A DNA stretch of 64,000 nucleotides from Lactobacillus sp. UCMA15818 (GCF_030400225.1 NZ_VJYB01000002.1:190207-254206), one strand, 5' to 3'. Numbered from the stretch's first letter, positions 30,751 through 41,019 are shown. Notes: generated by a model from the sequence alone, not told the origin. Translations and numbers: made by a program.

Positions 30751-31848
30751 ATGGCTTGTTGTATGACCGAGAAACGAAAAATAATTCATGTTGACATGGA
30801 TGCCTTTTATGCCTCAATTGAGATGAGGGATAATCCAAAAATCAAAGAGAAAGCCGTTGTTATTGCAAAAAATCCTAGACATACGGGTGGAAAAGGGGTT
30901 GTTGCAACTGCTAATTATGTTGCACGCGGAAAAGGAATCCATTCGGCAATGAGTGCGCAAAAAGCAATGGAGTTATGTCCAGATGCTGTTTTTGTAGCAC
31001 CTGATTTTAAAAAATATCGCGAGGTTTCGGCTCAAATTCATGAAATTTTTCATGAATATACAGATATAATTGAACCAATCGCGTTCGATGAAGCATATCT
31101 TGATGTGACACAAAATAAAAAAAGAATTCATAATCCCTTGATTATTGCGAGAATGTTGCAACAAGAGATATTCTCAAAGACGCAATTGACATCATCGACA
31201 GGAATTTCATATAACAAATTTCTTGCTAAAACGGCTTCGGACTATCACAAACCAGTTGGAACAACTTTAATTAGAGAAGAAGATGTCTTGTCTTTTTTAG
31301 CGCCTCTACCAATTGAGAAGTTTCGGGGCGTTGGGGTTAAAACGGCTGAAAAAATGCATGCACTAAATATTAATACTGGTTTGGATTTATTGAAGAAGAG
31401 TGAACTTGAATTAATTGCGAGTTTTGGGAAAATGGGTGAAGCATTCTATCAACATGTACGCGGAATTGATGAACGTCAGGTTGAATGGAAAAGAGAGCGA
31501 AAGTCAATGGGCAATGAACGAACTTTTGCTCAAGCATTAAAGAGTACTGCTGAGGTTGAAGAAATGTTTAATCATTTGGCAAGTTTATTAATTGGCCAGT
31601 TGATTAAGCGGCAGTTGCATGGCAAAACGATTGTAATAAAAGTTAGAAATAGTAATTTTGAAACGGTTACTAAAAGGCGAACGCTCGATAATTTTTATCA
31701 AAATAGTCAAGAGACTTTTGTATTTCATGCGTTACAATTATTTGATGAGGTTCAAAGCGAAATTGATGTTCGCCTCCTGGGGCTGACGATGACAAATTTA
31801 GCATCACTGCAATTTGAAAATATTGAATTGCCTTTATGGCAAACGTGA
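30751..31848 (+). CDS. dinB: DNA polymerase IV (Y-family)
   Basis: Error-prone translesion polymerase, up to 365 residues. Catalytic motifs are VDMDAFYASIE (metal ligands and Tyr steric gate) and AFDEAYLD near residue 112. The HhH region GVGVKTAEKM and the little-finger domain follow. The ribosome site AGGA at 30744-30747 serves ATG 30751 or ATG 30763; the latter gives the more usual MTEKRKIIHVDMD start. Preceded by an SOS box. Confidence 0.95.
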   Translation: MACCMTEKRKIIHVDMDAFYASIEMRDNPKIKEKAVVIAKNPRHTGGKGVVATANYVARGKGIHSAMSAQKAMELCPDAVFVAPDFKKYREVSAQIHEIFHEYTDIIEPIAFDEAYLDVTQNKKRIHNPLIIARMLQQEIFSKTQLTSSTGISYNKFLAKTASDYHKPVGTTLIREEDVLSFLAPLPIEKFRGVGVKTAEKMHALNINTGLDLLKKSELELIASFGKMGEAFYQHVRGIDERQVEWKRERKSMGNERTFAQALKSTAEVEEMFNHLASLLIGQLIKRQLHGKTIVIKVRNSNFETVTKRRTLDNFYQNSQETFVFHALQLFDEVQSEIDVRLLGLTMTNLASLQFENIELPLWQT

Positions 31849-31923
31849 CCCGCTTTGTATTTATCCTCTTTTATCGGTATACTAGAGATATTAAAATCTT
31901 TTTTGATTAAGGAGAAGTAATGT

Positions 31924-32607
31924 ATGCAGATTGTATGGCATGGGCATTCTATTATTGAAATAATTACAGCAAATGAAACAAACATTTTAATTGATCCTTT
32001 TATTACTGGAAATAACTTGACAGACTTGAAAATTGCTGATTGTCACCCTGACTATATTCTTGTGACACATGCACATTATGATCATGTTGGCGATACCATT
32101 GAGATTGCTAAAAAAACTGGTGCTCAGGTAATTGCAATCACAGATTTAGCAGCTTATTTGAATGAGCAAGGAGTTACAGCAGAAGGATTGAACTTTGGCG
32201 GATCATATTTGACTAATTTCGGCAAGATCAAGTTAGTGCCTGCTTGGCATACTGCAGCACTTCCAATTGAGGGCTCGATTCCGCGGACATTAGGTGTTGC
32301 TGCAGGTTTTGAGATGCACATAGATGATAAAGTTCTATATAATTCTGGTGATACTGCGTTATTTTCGGATATGAAGTTGATTAATCGCGGTAGAGGAGTT
32401 GACTTAGCTTTTTTCCCAATTGGTGATCATTTTACAATGGGCATTGAGGATGCTGTGATTGCTGCAGATTTTGTGCAGGCAAAGCATGTTTTACCAATTC
32501 ATTTCAACACTTTTCCTGCTATTAAGCAAGATCCAACAGCATACCTTGCACAATTAAAGGATGGTGTTGGGGTATCAGTTGCAATTGGCGAAAGTTTTGA
32601 AATTTAA
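31924..32607 (+). CDS. UPF0173 metal-dependent hydrolase (metallo-beta-lactamase fold)
   Basis: A 227-residue hydrolase with the metal-binding motif THAHYDHVGD and later His/Asp residues (PAWHTA, NSGDTALFSDM, PIHFNTFPAI). It is close to YtkL-type proteins, which have no settled substrate. AAGGAG precedes the start. Together with the next two genes it forms a compact run with 11-base and overlapping junctions. Confidence 0.92.
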   Translation: MQIVWHGHSIIEIITANETNILIDPFITGNNLTDLKIADCHPDYILVTHAHYDHVGDTIEIAKKTGAQVIAITDLAAYLNEQGVTAEGLNFGGSYLTNFGKIKLVPAWHTAALPIEGSIPRTLGVAAGFEMHIDDKVLYNSGDTALFSDMKLINRGRGVDLAFFPIGDHFTMGIEDAVIAADFVQAKHVLPIHFNTFPAIKQDPTAYLAQLKDGVGVSVAIGESFEI

Positions 32608-32618
32608 GGAGAATTAGA

Positions 32619-33569
32619 ATGGCAGTAGAGCAAGAAATATTAGCAAAAATTAAGGAATTTGAAACGATCATTATTCATCGGCATCAAAGACCTGATCCGG
32701 ATGCTTATGGGTCACAATGTGGGTTGGCAGCCATTTTAAGAGCTAACTTCCCACAAAAGAGGATTTATCAAGTTGGGGAAAAGGTTAATGGATTAGCATG
32801 GATTGCTGAACCAGAAGAAGTAACTGATGAACTATACCGTGATGCATTGGTAATTGTAACGGATACTGCGAATCAGCCGAGAGTAGATGACCAACGCTAT
32901 TTAAATGGGAAAGCCCTAATCAAGATTGATCATCATCCTAACGAGGATCCTTACGGAGATCCTTGTTGGGTTAAAACCAATGCATCGAGCTGTTCAGAGA
33001 TCATTGTTGATTTTGCAAATGCGAATGACTTGGTGATTCCAGATGATGCAGCGAGAATGCTTTATGCTGGGATAATTGGTGATACTGGCAGATTTATGTA
33101 TGATGCAACTACTGCGCACACATTGATTGTCGCTGCACAGTTAATTGAGCATGATTTTGATGCTGCACAGATTAATCGCAGGCTTGATAGTATTGCGTTG
33201 CCTGTTGCCAGATTAGCAGCCTATGTTTATGAACACATGGAGTTTACTGAAAATGGTGCTGCTTATATTATTTTGACCAGTGAAGTTATGAAACAGTTTG
33301 ATTTAAAAGATGCAAGTACTGCACCAATTGTTCCGTTAATTGGTAAAGTTGTTGGTGTGAAGTGTTGGACGGTCCTTGTACAGCAAAAGGATGGCTCATT
33401 CAGACTGCGGATTCGTTCCAAAGCACCTGTCATCAATGAGTTGGCGAAGGAATATGGTGGTGGCGGTCATCCGTTAGCGAGTGGCGCTTTCATGCATGAT
33501 GACCAGCAGATTCCTGATTATCTAAAGAAACTTGATGCAATTGCAGCAAGTTATACAGGAGAAGATTAA
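32619..33569 (+). CDS. nrnA: DHH family phosphoesterase, NrnA-type nanoRNase/pAp phosphatase
   Basis: A 316-residue DHH/DHHA1 protein. The catalytic motifs are IIHRHQRPDPDAYGS, IVTDTAN, KIDHHPNEDPYG and DTGRFMYDAT. The substrate-binding GGGGHPLASGA is at the C-terminus. The family degrades oligoribonucleotides of 2-5 nt and 3'-phosphoadenosine 5'-phosphate. Its stop overlaps the start of the helicase gene. Confidence 0.92.
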   Translation: MAVEQEILAKIKEFETIIIHRHQRPDPDAYGSQCGLAAILRANFPQKRIYQVGEKVNGLAWIAEPEEVTDELYRDALVIVTDTANQPRVDDQRYLNGKALIKIDHHPNEDPYGDPCWVKTNASSCSEIIVDFANANDLVIPDDAARMLYAGIIGDTGRFMYDATTAHTLIVAAQLIEHDFDAAQINRRLDSIALPVARLAAYVYEHMEFTENGAAYIILTSEVMKQFDLKDASTAPIVPLIGKVVGVKCWTVLVQQKDGSFRLRIRSKAPVINELAKEYGGGGHPLASGAFMHDDQQIPDYLKKLDAIAASYTGED

Positions 33570-34909
33570 TGAAAGAAACATTTGCGCAATTCGGCTTTAA
33601 CGATTACATCAATAAGGCTTTGAAGAAAATAAACTTTACTATTCCAACCGAGGTTCAGCAGCGGTTAATTCCATTGATTAAGGACGGTCGAAGTGTAGTA
33701 GGACAATCACAAACAGGTAGTGGGAAGACCCATACTTTTCTATTGCCAATTATTAATGCACTTAATCCTTCCGTTGCAGAAGTTCAGGCCGTAATTACGA
33801 CACCCAGTCGTGAATTGGCTTATCAGATATATGAAGCAACAAAGCAAATTGTAGAAGAATATCCAGCGCAAGAGCTGACGGCAGGTAATTATGTCGGTGG
33901 AACTGATAAACAACGTCAGATTGAGAAATTAAAACGTCGGCAACCGCAAATCGTAATTGGTACACCAGGGCGTGTACTTGATTTGGTAAAAAATGGTGCA
34001 CTTGATATTCATAAGGCACACTTTCTTGTAGTAGATGAAGCTGATATGACCCTTGATTTGGGTTTCTTGAAGGAAGTTGATGCAATTGCTTCAACATTAC
34101 CTACGGATTTACAGATGCTGGTCTTTTCAGCAACCATTCCAGAAAAACTGAAACCTTTCTTGAAGAAATATATGCAGTCACCTGTTGTAGAAGTTGTCGA
34201 AAATAAAGATGTAATCAGTCCAACAATCGATAATTGGTTATTATCAACAAAAGGTCGAGATCGTAATGGGCTGATCTACAACTTATTGACGATGGGACAG
34301 CCTTATCTGGCTTTAATCTTCACTAATACTAAAGTAAGAGCTGATGAATTAACTGATTATTTACGAGCACAGGGTCTAAAAGTAGCTAAGATTCACGGCG
34401 GAATTGAACCGCGTGAAAGAAAACGTGTGATGCGGGAAGTTCAAAATCTTGATTATCAGTATGTTGTTGCAACTGATCTTGCATCTCGTGGAATTGATAT
34501 TGAAGGAATATCACATATCATTAATGATGATATTCCAAATGATTTGGAATTCTTCATCCATCGTGTCGGAAGAACTGGGCGAAACGGGATGACTGGAATT
34601 GCGATTACCCTATACGCTCCAAGCGATGATGAAAAGATTGATGAACTTGAAGAGATGGGTGTGAAGTTCAAGCCTAAGGCAATTAAGAATGGCGAAGTTG
34701 TTGACTCATACGATCGAGACCGGCGTGAAAAGCGGCATGTCAAGAAGGAACGACTTGATGGTAAACTTGTTGGAATGGTTAAAAAGGAAAAGAAAAAGAG
34801 AAAGCCAGGATATAAAAACAAAATCAAGCGTGCAATTAAACGTCAAGAGCAGCAAGATCGTAAAATTACTAAGAGGCAAAAAACACGTGCTGAGCGGAAG
34901 GAACACTAA
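33569..34909 (+). CDS. cshB: DEAD-box RNA helicase, CshB-like
   Basis: A 446-residue RNA helicase. Seen are the Q-motif region (PTEVQQRLIPLI), SQTGSGKTHTF, TPSRELAYQ, GTPGRVLD, VVDEADMTLDLGF, SAT, and HRVGRTGR. A very basic Lys/Arg-rich tail follows residue 385. The family is linked to cold adaptation and mRNA decay. Translational coupling to nrnA (TAATG overlap) suggests a shared RNA-turnover role, which is inference. Confidence 0.9.
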   Translation: MKETFAQFGFNDYINKALKKINFTIPTEVQQRLIPLIKDGRSVVGQSQTGSGKTHTFLLPIINALNPSVAEVQAVITTPSRELAYQIYEATKQIVEEYPAQELTAGNYVGGTDKQRQIEKLKRRQPQIVIGTPGRVLDLVKNGALDIHKAHFLVVDEADMTLDLGFLKEVDAIASTLPTDLQMLVFSATIPEKLKPFLKKYMQSPVVEVVENKDVISPTIDNWLLSTKGRDRNGLIYNLLTMGQPYLALIFTNTKVRADELTDYLRAQGLKVAKIHGGIEPRERKRVMREVQNLDYQYVVATDLASRGIDIEGISHIINDDIPNDLEFFIHRVGRTGRNGMTGIAITLYAPSDDEKIDELEEMGVKFKPKAIKNGEVVDSYDRDRREKRHVKKERLDGKLVGMVKKEKKKRKPGYKNKIKRAIKRQEQQDRKITKRQKTRAERKEH

Positions 34910-34938
34910 TTGACTTTTTTTGGCAGATTGGCTATACT
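34910..34938 (+). promoter_or_regulatory. Promoter of the alaS T-box leader
   Basis: TTGACT at 34910-34915 and TATACT at 34933-34938 have a 17-base spacer. The -35 begins right after the cshB stop codon. Confidence 0.75.
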
Positions 34939-34944
34939 TTGAAT

Positions 34945-35160
34945 GTCTCAGGATATATTTATAGTTATTTTAGTTTTTAGAGAGAGTTTGTTTAAGATGA
35001 AAGAACTCAACTAGTAATTTGAATGCTCCCTGATTATATGATTTATAGATAATTACGTTAGCTCAACGTTATCGAGTCTAAAGAGGTAAACGACAAACAT
35101 CGTTGCAAGTAAGGTGGTACCGCGCCAAGAAGGCGTCCTTACTAGCAACGGTGTTTTTAT
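34945..35160 (+). promoter_or_regulatory. T-box leader of alaS (alanine specifier)
   Basis: The T-box AAGGTGGTACCGCG lies at about 35110-35123. It is nested in a terminator formed by CGTTGCAAGTAAGG and CCTTACTAGCAACG plus a T-run. Stem I is closed by TCAGG (34948-34952) with CCTGA (35029-35033). GCT at 35025-35027 is the specifier, one base before that helix. An AG box (AGAGAG) follows the first arm. Confidence 0.9.
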
Positions 35161-35186
35161 TGTTTTTTTGAAAGGAAAGGGAAGAA

Positions 35187-37829
35187 ATGAAGCAATTATC
35201 AAGTGCACAAATTCGACAAATGTATTTAGATTTTTTTAAGAGCAAGGGACATAAGGTAATGCAAAGTGCACCACTTGTTCCACATGATGATCCAACCTTA
35301 CTGTGGATTAACTCTGGTGTTGCTACAATGAAGAAGTTCTTTGATGGGTCAGTAGTTCCAGATAATCCAAGAATTACTAGTTCACAAAAAAGTATCCGGA
35401 CAAATGATATTGAAAATGTTGGGCATACCGCCAGACATCATACTTTATTTGAAATGCTGGGAAATTTTTCAGTAGGAGATTATTTTAAGGAAGAAGCAAT
35501 CACGTGGGCATGGGAGTTATTGACTAGTCCAAAATGGTTTGGAATGAATCCAGATAAGTTGTATATCACTGTTTATCCAAAAGATACCGAAGCAAAACGT
35601 ATTTGGTTGGAAGAAGTTAAGCTTCCGAAAGACCATGTTTATGAGGTTGAAGACAACTTTTGGGATATTGGTGAAGGACCCAGTGGACCAGATTCAGAAA
35701 TTTTCTATGATCGCGGGCAAGAATTCAATAACCTTTCAGAAGACGACCCAGAAAATTATCCTGGTGGTGAAAACGAGCGCTATCTTGAAATCTGGAACAT
35801 TGTTTTCTCTGAGTTCAATCACAAACCAGATGGAACATATGAACCACTACCGCATAAGAATATTGATACGGGAATGGGACTGGAACGTGTTGTTTCTGTT
35901 TTCCAGAATGCACGCACTAACTTTGAAACAGATTTATTCTTACCATTGATTGAGAAATCTGCAGAATTAGGGAATGGCACAAAATATGGTGATTCTCCAG
36001 TAACAGATGTCTCATTTAAGGTTATTGCAGATCATATTCGTGCCGTAACTTTTGCAATTGGTGATGGCGCTTTGCCTTCAAATGAAGGTCGGGGATATGT
36101 TATCAGAAGATTGATCAGAAGGGCAGTAATGCATGGGCAAAAGCTTGGAATTGATGAAGCGTTCCTTTACCGCTTGGTACCAATTGTGGGGCAGATAATG
36201 AAGTCATATTATCCGGAAGTCTTGGAACAGTCTGATTATATTGCCAAGGTAGTGAGAATGGAAGAAGATCGGTTTAATGAAACACTGAAAGACGGTCTGC
36301 AATTACTGAATGAAATGATTGCTGATGCAAAAGAAAAGGGTTCAAATAAACTTTCTGGTAAGCTGGCCTTCAAACTTTATGATACTTATGGCTTTCCATT
36401 TGAATTAACAACTGAATATGTCCAAGAGCAGAATTTTACAGTTGATGAGACTGAATTCAATGAACAGATGAAGCAGCAAAAAGAACGTGCCCGTGCTGCT
36501 CGCAGTAATGCTAAGTCGATGGGTGTGCAAAATGGACTTTTGACGGATATTAAAACAAAGAGCAAGTACGTTGGTTATGAGAAGTTGATTACCATGGGAA
36601 CGCTAAAGGATATTATTGTTAATAATCAATTAGTTGATACCGTTGCTACAGGGTTTGCTGATTTAATTTTCAGTGAGACACCTTTCTATGCGGAAATGGG
36701 TGGACAGGTTGCAGATCAAGGTGTAATTATGAATCAAACTGGTGCCGTAGTTGCAGAGGTCACAAATGTTCAGCATGCGCCAAACGGACAAAATATGCAT
36801 ACAGTGAAGATCCTTAGTCCATTAGCTATCAATGAAGATTACAAGTTAATTGTTGACAAGACGTTCCACAATAAAGTACGTAAGAATCATACTGCAACGC
36901 ATTTGTTAGATCAGGCACTGCGCGATGTTTTAGGAGAACATACACACCAGGCAGGTTCACTGGTTGAACCAACCTATCTGCGCTTTGATTTTACAAATCT
37001 TGGTTCAGTGACTCCTGAAGATTTACACAGAGTTGAGCAGATCGTTAATGAAAAAATATGGGCTAATCTTGAAGTTAACACGGTTGAAACAGATTTAGCA
37101 ACGGCTAAAAAAATGGGTGCAATCGCATTATTCGCTGATAAATATGGTGATTTAGTTCGTGTTGTAAAAATTGGTGACTACTCAATGGAATTCTGTGGAG
37201 GTAATCATGCTGTTAATACTGGTGAGCTTGGATTATTCAAGATTGTTGCTGAATCTGGTGTTGGTGCAGGTGTTCGCCGCATTGAAGCTGTTACATCACG
37301 GGAAGCCTTTGAATTTTTAGAACAAAAGGGTAACTTGTTACAAGATGTTGCTAATCAATTGAAAATAACTCAAGTTAAGGAAGTCCCTCGAAAAGTTGAA
37401 GCACTGCAAGCCCAAATCAAAGACTTGGAGCAGCAAAAAAGTTCATTAGAAGCTAAATTTGCAAAGCAACAGGCAGTTGATATCTTCAATAAAAGTGAGA
37501 GAATTGGCAGCTTGACGTTAATTGCTGCGCAGGTTAAAGTCTCAGGAATGGATCAGTTGCGACAGTTAGCAGACCAATGGAAAGAAAAACGTATTTCGGA
37601 TGTACTCGTTTTGGCAACTTCTACTGCTGAAAATAAAGTCAATTTGATTGTTGCGGCTTCCCCAGCTGCCATTGAAGTAGGCGTAAAAGCAGGTAATTTA
37701 ATCAAGACAATTTCACCTCTTGTAGGTGGCGGTGGCGGTGGACGGCCTGATATGGCCCAAGCTGGAGGAAAGAAACCGGAGGGAATTATTGCTGCCCTGG
37801 AAGCTGCAAAGGAATATTTATTAAAATAG
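35187..37829 (+). CDS. alaS: Alanine-tRNA ligase
   Basis: Class II synthetase, 880 residues. The N-terminus has SAQIRQMYLDFFKSKGH and LLWINSGVATMK. The editing domain has HTATHLL and the zinc-binding CGGNH near residue 670, and the C-terminal C-Ala domain ends in LVGGGGGGRPDMAQAGGK. It is controlled by its own T-box. I see no clear terminator after it before the next leader. Confidence 0.98.
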   Translation: MKQLSSAQIRQMYLDFFKSKGHKVMQSAPLVPHDDPTLLWINSGVATMKKFFDGSVVPDNPRITSSQKSIRTNDIENVGHTARHHTLFEMLGNFSVGDYFKEEAITWAWELLTSPKWFGMNPDKLYITVYPKDTEAKRIWLEEVKLPKDHVYEVEDNFWDIGEGPSGPDSEIFYDRGQEFNNLSEDDPENYPGGENERYLEIWNIVFSEFNHKPDGTYEPLPHKNIDTGMGLERVVSVFQNARTNFETDLFLPLIEKSAELGNGTKYGDSPVTDVSFKVIADHIRAVTFAIGDGALPSNEGRGYVIRRLIRRAVMHGQKLGIDEAFLYRLVPIVGQIMKSYYPEVLEQSDYIAKVVRMEEDRFNETLKDGLQLLNEMIADAKEKGSNKLSGKLAFKLYDTYGFPFELTTEYVQEQNFTVDETEFNEQMKQQKERARAARSNAKSMGVQNGLLTDIKTKSKYVGYEKLITMGTLKDIIVNNQLVDTVATGFADLIFSETPFYAEMGGQVADQGVIMNQTGAVVAEVTNVQHAPNGQNMHTVKILSPLAINEDYKLIVDKTFHNKVRKNHTATHLLDQALRDVLGEHTHQAGSLVEPTYLRFDFTNLGSVTPEDLHRVEQIVNEKIWANLEVNTVETDLATAKKMGAIALFADKYGDLVRVVKIGDYSMEFCGGNHAVNTGELGLFKIVAESGVGAGVRRIEAVTSREAFEFLEQKGNLLQDVANQLKITQVKEVPRKVEALQAQIKDLEQQKSSLEAKFAKQQAVDIFNKSERIGSLTLIAAQVKVSGMDQLRQLADQWKEKRISDVLVLATSTAENKVNLIVAASPAAIEVGVKAGNLIKTISPLVGGGGGGRPDMAQAGGKKPEGIIAALEAAKEYLLK

Positions 37830-37924
37830 AAAAAACATAACTGCTGATTGGCATCCAGTATAATAATCTTTAGTACAATAAAATGTTTTCTGATAGAGAA
37901 AAAAAGTCTTACGTTATTTTTTTC

Positions 37925-37952
37925 TTGACAAAATTAAAGATTCGATTAGAAT
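37925..37952 (+). promoter_or_regulatory. Promoter of the methionine T-box leader
   Basis: TTGACA at 37925-37930 and TAGAAT at 37947-37952 have a 16-base spacer. Confidence 0.65.
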
Positions 37953-37979
37953 GTATCTTATAGTATTAATAATCGAATG

Positions 37980-38247
37980 AAAACATCTTGAAGGGTAGAG
38001 TACAGAATTGAGTTTCTAAGAGAGCTTCTGGTTGGTGTGAAGAAGTGAAACAAGATATTTTGGAAGATGGACTTGGAATGGTGATGGTGAGTGTTAAGCC
38101 GTTGACGTGGTTGCAGACGTTATAATTGCAAGGTTGTTATATAGTTTTCTAGAGGCTATATTGCGATTTACTGAGGTGATGATTTATTGTCACAAACTAA
38201 GGTGGTACCACGACTAGCTCGTCCTTTTCATAGGACGGGTTTTTTAT
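37980..38247 (+). promoter_or_regulatory. T-box leader of metQNI (methionine specifier)
   Basis: The T-box AAGGTGGTACCACG lies at about 38199-38212, followed by the terminator CGTCCT/AGGACG and a T-run (38220-38246). CATC at 37984-37987 pairs with GATG at 38083-38086. ATG at 38078-38080, one base before that helix region, is the candidate specifier, which agrees with a methionine transporter downstream. An AG box (AAGAGAG) is present. Confidence 0.88.
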
Positions 38248-38331
38248 TTCGATTAAAAAATACTGTGGGGATAGAAAGTGAAAAATAAAAAATTGTAACA
38301 AAAAGTGTAAAAATGAGGAGTGCATTCAATT

Positions 38332-39174
38332 ATGAAAAAGAAAAATATTATTATTTGGGCGATTGTAGCAATTGTAATTATTATTGTAGGATATTTTAGT
38401 TTTGGTGGGGGACAAAAGAAAGCTGCTAGCAAAACAGTTACTATTGGAATCATGTCAGGTGTTAAACAAGACGATGCAATTTGGAAAGTAGTTTCTAAAA
38501 CAGCAAAGTCAAAGTACAATATTACTTTGAAATTTAAGAAATTTACTGATTATTCACAACCTAACAAGGCTTTAGCAAATGGTGATGTTGATCTCAATGC
38601 TTTCCAACATTACGCATTCTTAGATGCATGGAACAAAGCTAACAAAACCAGCATTGTAGCAATTGGTAAAACAGTTATTACTCCAATTCGTTTGTATTCT
38701 GATAAGGTTAAGAAAATTAAAGATATTCCCGAGGGTGCAACAATTGCGGTTCCTAATGATGCAACAAATGAATCAAGAGCATTGTATCTCTTGAAGAATG
38801 CAGGCCTGATTACACTGAAAAAAAATACAGCCTTAGCAACAATTAAAACGATTGCTAAGAATCCAAAAAATTTGCAAATCAAAGAATTAGATGCTAGCCA
38901 GACTGCACGTTCGTTATCAGATGTAACTGCAGCAGTTATCAATACAAATTATGCGCAAGCTGCAAAAATTGATTACAAATCTGCAATCTATGTAGAACCA
39001 GTCAATAAGGATTCAGAACAATGGATTAATATTATTGCTGCAAATAAGAAAGATAGGAACAAAAAAGTGTACAAAGAAGTTGTTAAAGCATACGAAACAG
39101 CAAAGACAAAACAGGAAATTAAGAAACAATATGGTACAGCAGAAATTAGTGCGTGGGATATTAAATTAAAATAA
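38332..39174 (+). CDS. metQ: Methionine ABC transporter substrate-binding protein (NlpA/MetQ family)
   Basis: A 280-residue extracytoplasmic binding protein for methionine. The mature part begins KTVTIGIMSGVKQDD, and MetQ features such as NGDVDLNAFQHYAFLDAWNK and TPIRLYS are visible. The N-terminus has a strong hydrophobic helix (residues 5-24) but no cysteine and so no lipobox; the protein appears membrane-anchored, not lipidated. GAGGAG at 38315-38320 supports ATG 38332. It is the first gene of metQ-metN-metI under the T-box. Confidence 0.93.
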   Translation: MKKKNIIIWAIVAIVIIIVGYFSFGGGQKKAASKTVTIGIMSGVKQDDAIWKVVSKTAKSKYNITLKFKKFTDYSQPNKALANGDVDLNAFQHYAFLDAWNKANKTSIVAIGKTVITPIRLYSDKVKKIKDIPEGATIAVPNDATNESRALYLLKNAGLITLKKNTALATIKTIAKNPKNLQIKELDASQTARSLSDVTAAVINTNYAQAAKIDYKSAIYVEPVNKDSEQWINIIAANKKDRNKKVYKEVVKAYETAKTKQEIKKQYGTAEISAWDIKLK

Positions 39175-39208
39175 TTACACTTGTTCATAAGTAGGAGGCT
39201 AAGAGTGT

Positions 39209-40288
39209 ATGGCTGGCGAAGCGATTAGATTAGAAAAAGTAAGTGTGACATTTACGCAAAAAGATAAGAAAGTTGATGCCGTAAAGGATGTGACTCTGCA
39301 TGTTGAAAAAGGTGATATATATGGAATTGTGGGCTATTCAGGTGCAGGTAAGTCAACTTTGGTTCGTGTAATCAACTTGTTACAGCATCCTACCTCTGGA
39401 AAGGTTGAGGTTAATGGCGAGATCTTATATGAGAAGGATGCTTCTGGTGAGAAGATTATCAGTGATAAGAAGTTGCGTGAAAGAAGACGAAAGATAGGAA
39501 TGATTTTCCAACACTTCAATCTGCTTAATGAACAAACTGTAATACAAAATGTTGCCTTTGCGTTAAAACACAGTAATTTGAAAGAAAAGAATATTTTAGA
39601 AAAATCAAGAAATTTATTGGATCTTGTTGGTTTAAGTGAAAAAGCAGATGTATATCCTGCACAGCTTTCGGGTGGACAGCAGCAGCGAGTAGCTATTGCG
39701 AGAGCATTGGCAAATGATCCAGAGATTTTGATTTCAGATGAAGGAACTTCGGCACTTGACCCTAAAAATACGAGTCAAATTCTTGATTTGTTGAAAGAAA
39801 TTAATGAAAAATTAGGGTTAACCGTTGTTTTAATTACACATGAGATGGATGCGGTTAAACGGATTGCAAATAAAGTTGCTGTCATGGAAGATGGTCAGAT
39901 TATTGAACGCGGTGATTTGATTTCGATTTTCACTAATGCTAAGGAACAACTGACACGGGAATTCTTAGGTAGCGGTTCTGCGAAAGCAATTGCGGTATTG
40001 CAAGAATCTGAACTTAACAAGTTAACCGAAGATGAGCGCTTAGTGCAGCTCATTTATAAGGGTTCAAAAGTTAGTGAACCAATTCTGGTCAAGCTATACC
40101 GTGATTTTAACGTTGAGACCAACATCATCTACAGTAATATCGAAATTCTGCGCGACACACCAATTGGAACAATTTTTGTTGTTCTGAAAGGAACAGAGGA
40201 TAGTCGTAGTAAAGCAATTAACTATTTGAAGGAACAAGAAGTTATCATTAAGGATGTTAAAGAACGGGATGTGAAGAAGAATGGCTGA
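39209..40288 (+). CDS. metN: Methionine ABC transporter ATP-binding protein
   Basis: A 359-residue ABC ATPase. Walker A is GYSGAGKSTL, the signature LSGGQQQRVAIARAL, and Walker B ILISDEGTSALD, where the usual DEAT is DEGT. The C-terminal NIL domain (about residues 270-355) senses methionine in this family. AGGAGG precedes the ATG. It overlaps metI by eight bases. Confidence 0.96.
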   Translation: MAGEAIRLEKVSVTFTQKDKKVDAVKDVTLHVEKGDIYGIVGYSGAGKSTLVRVINLLQHPTSGKVEVNGEILYEKDASGEKIISDKKLRERRRKIGMIFQHFNLLNEQTVIQNVAFALKHSNLKEKNILEKSRNLLDLVGLSEKADVYPAQLSGGQQQRVAIARALANDPEILISDEGTSALDPKNTSQILDLLKEINEKLGLTVVLITHEMDAVKRIANKVAVMEDGQIIERGDLISIFTNAKEQLTREFLGSGSAKAIAVLQESELNKLTEDERLVQLIYKGSKVSEPILVKLYRDFNVETNIIYSNIEILRDTPIGTIFVVLKGTEDSRSKAINYLKEQEVIIKDVKERDVKKNG

Positions 40289-40982
40289 CCTATTTGCAAA
40301 ATATTTTCCTAATGTTGTAGCCCAAGGTTGGAGTGGCGATGGCGGTTGGCTAACAGCTATTGGTGAAACCTTCTATATGATTTTTTGGCCAGCAATTTTC
40401 GGCGGATTACTGGGACTGTTTTTTGGGGTCGGATTAGTTTTGACTGATACAGATGGAATTTTGCCGAATAAAGCATTTTTTGGAATATTCGACAAGATTG
40501 TATCTTTCTTCAGAGCGATTCCTTTTATTATTCTGTTGGCTTTTATAGCTCCCGTTACTAACCTGCTCGTTGGAACGCAGATTGGAACGCTGGGTGCTTT
40601 AGTACCACTATCGTTAGGACTTTTTCCTTTCTATGCACGTCAGGTTCAAGTTGCCCTGAAGAGTGTTGATCATGGAATTATTGAGGCGGCACAATCAATA
40701 GGAGCGACTTTTTGGGATTTGGTCTTTGATGTCTACCTTAGGGAAGCACGTTCCGAATTAATTCGAGTTACCACTGTGACAATGATTAGTTTAGTTGGCT
40801 TAACTGCAATGGCTGGGGCAGTTGGTGCTGGTGGACTAGGAAACATGGCAATTGCTTATGGTTATGGGCGCTTCGCTAATGATATTACACTTGTAGCCAC
40901 ATTTTTAGTATTGGTTATTGTATTAATTATTCAGTTACTTGGTGATTTCTTGGCCAGAGTTTTCAATCATAAGACTGCCTAA
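40281..40982 (+). CDS. metI: Methionine ABC transporter permease
   Basis: A 233-residue permease with about five membrane helices. The coupling-loop EAA motif region IEAAQSIGATFWDL is visible. It pairs with MetN and MetQ. The hairpin of repeat copy F directly downstream is the only visible terminator. Confidence 0.96.
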   Translation: MADLFAKYFPNVVAQGWSGDGGWLTAIGETFYMIFWPAIFGGLLGLFFGVGLVLTDTDGILPNKAFFGIFDKIVSFFRAIPFIILLAFIAPVTNLLVGTQIGTLGALVPLSLGLFPFYARQVQVALKSVDHGIIEAAQSIGATFWDLVFDVYLREARSELIRVTTVTMISLVGLTAMAGAVGAGGLGNMAIAYGYGRFANDITLVATFLVLVIVLIIQLLGDFLARVFNHKTA

Positions 40983-41019
40983 TTGGTTTAAGCTATAATT
41001 AACTTGTTTTCAGTAGTGT

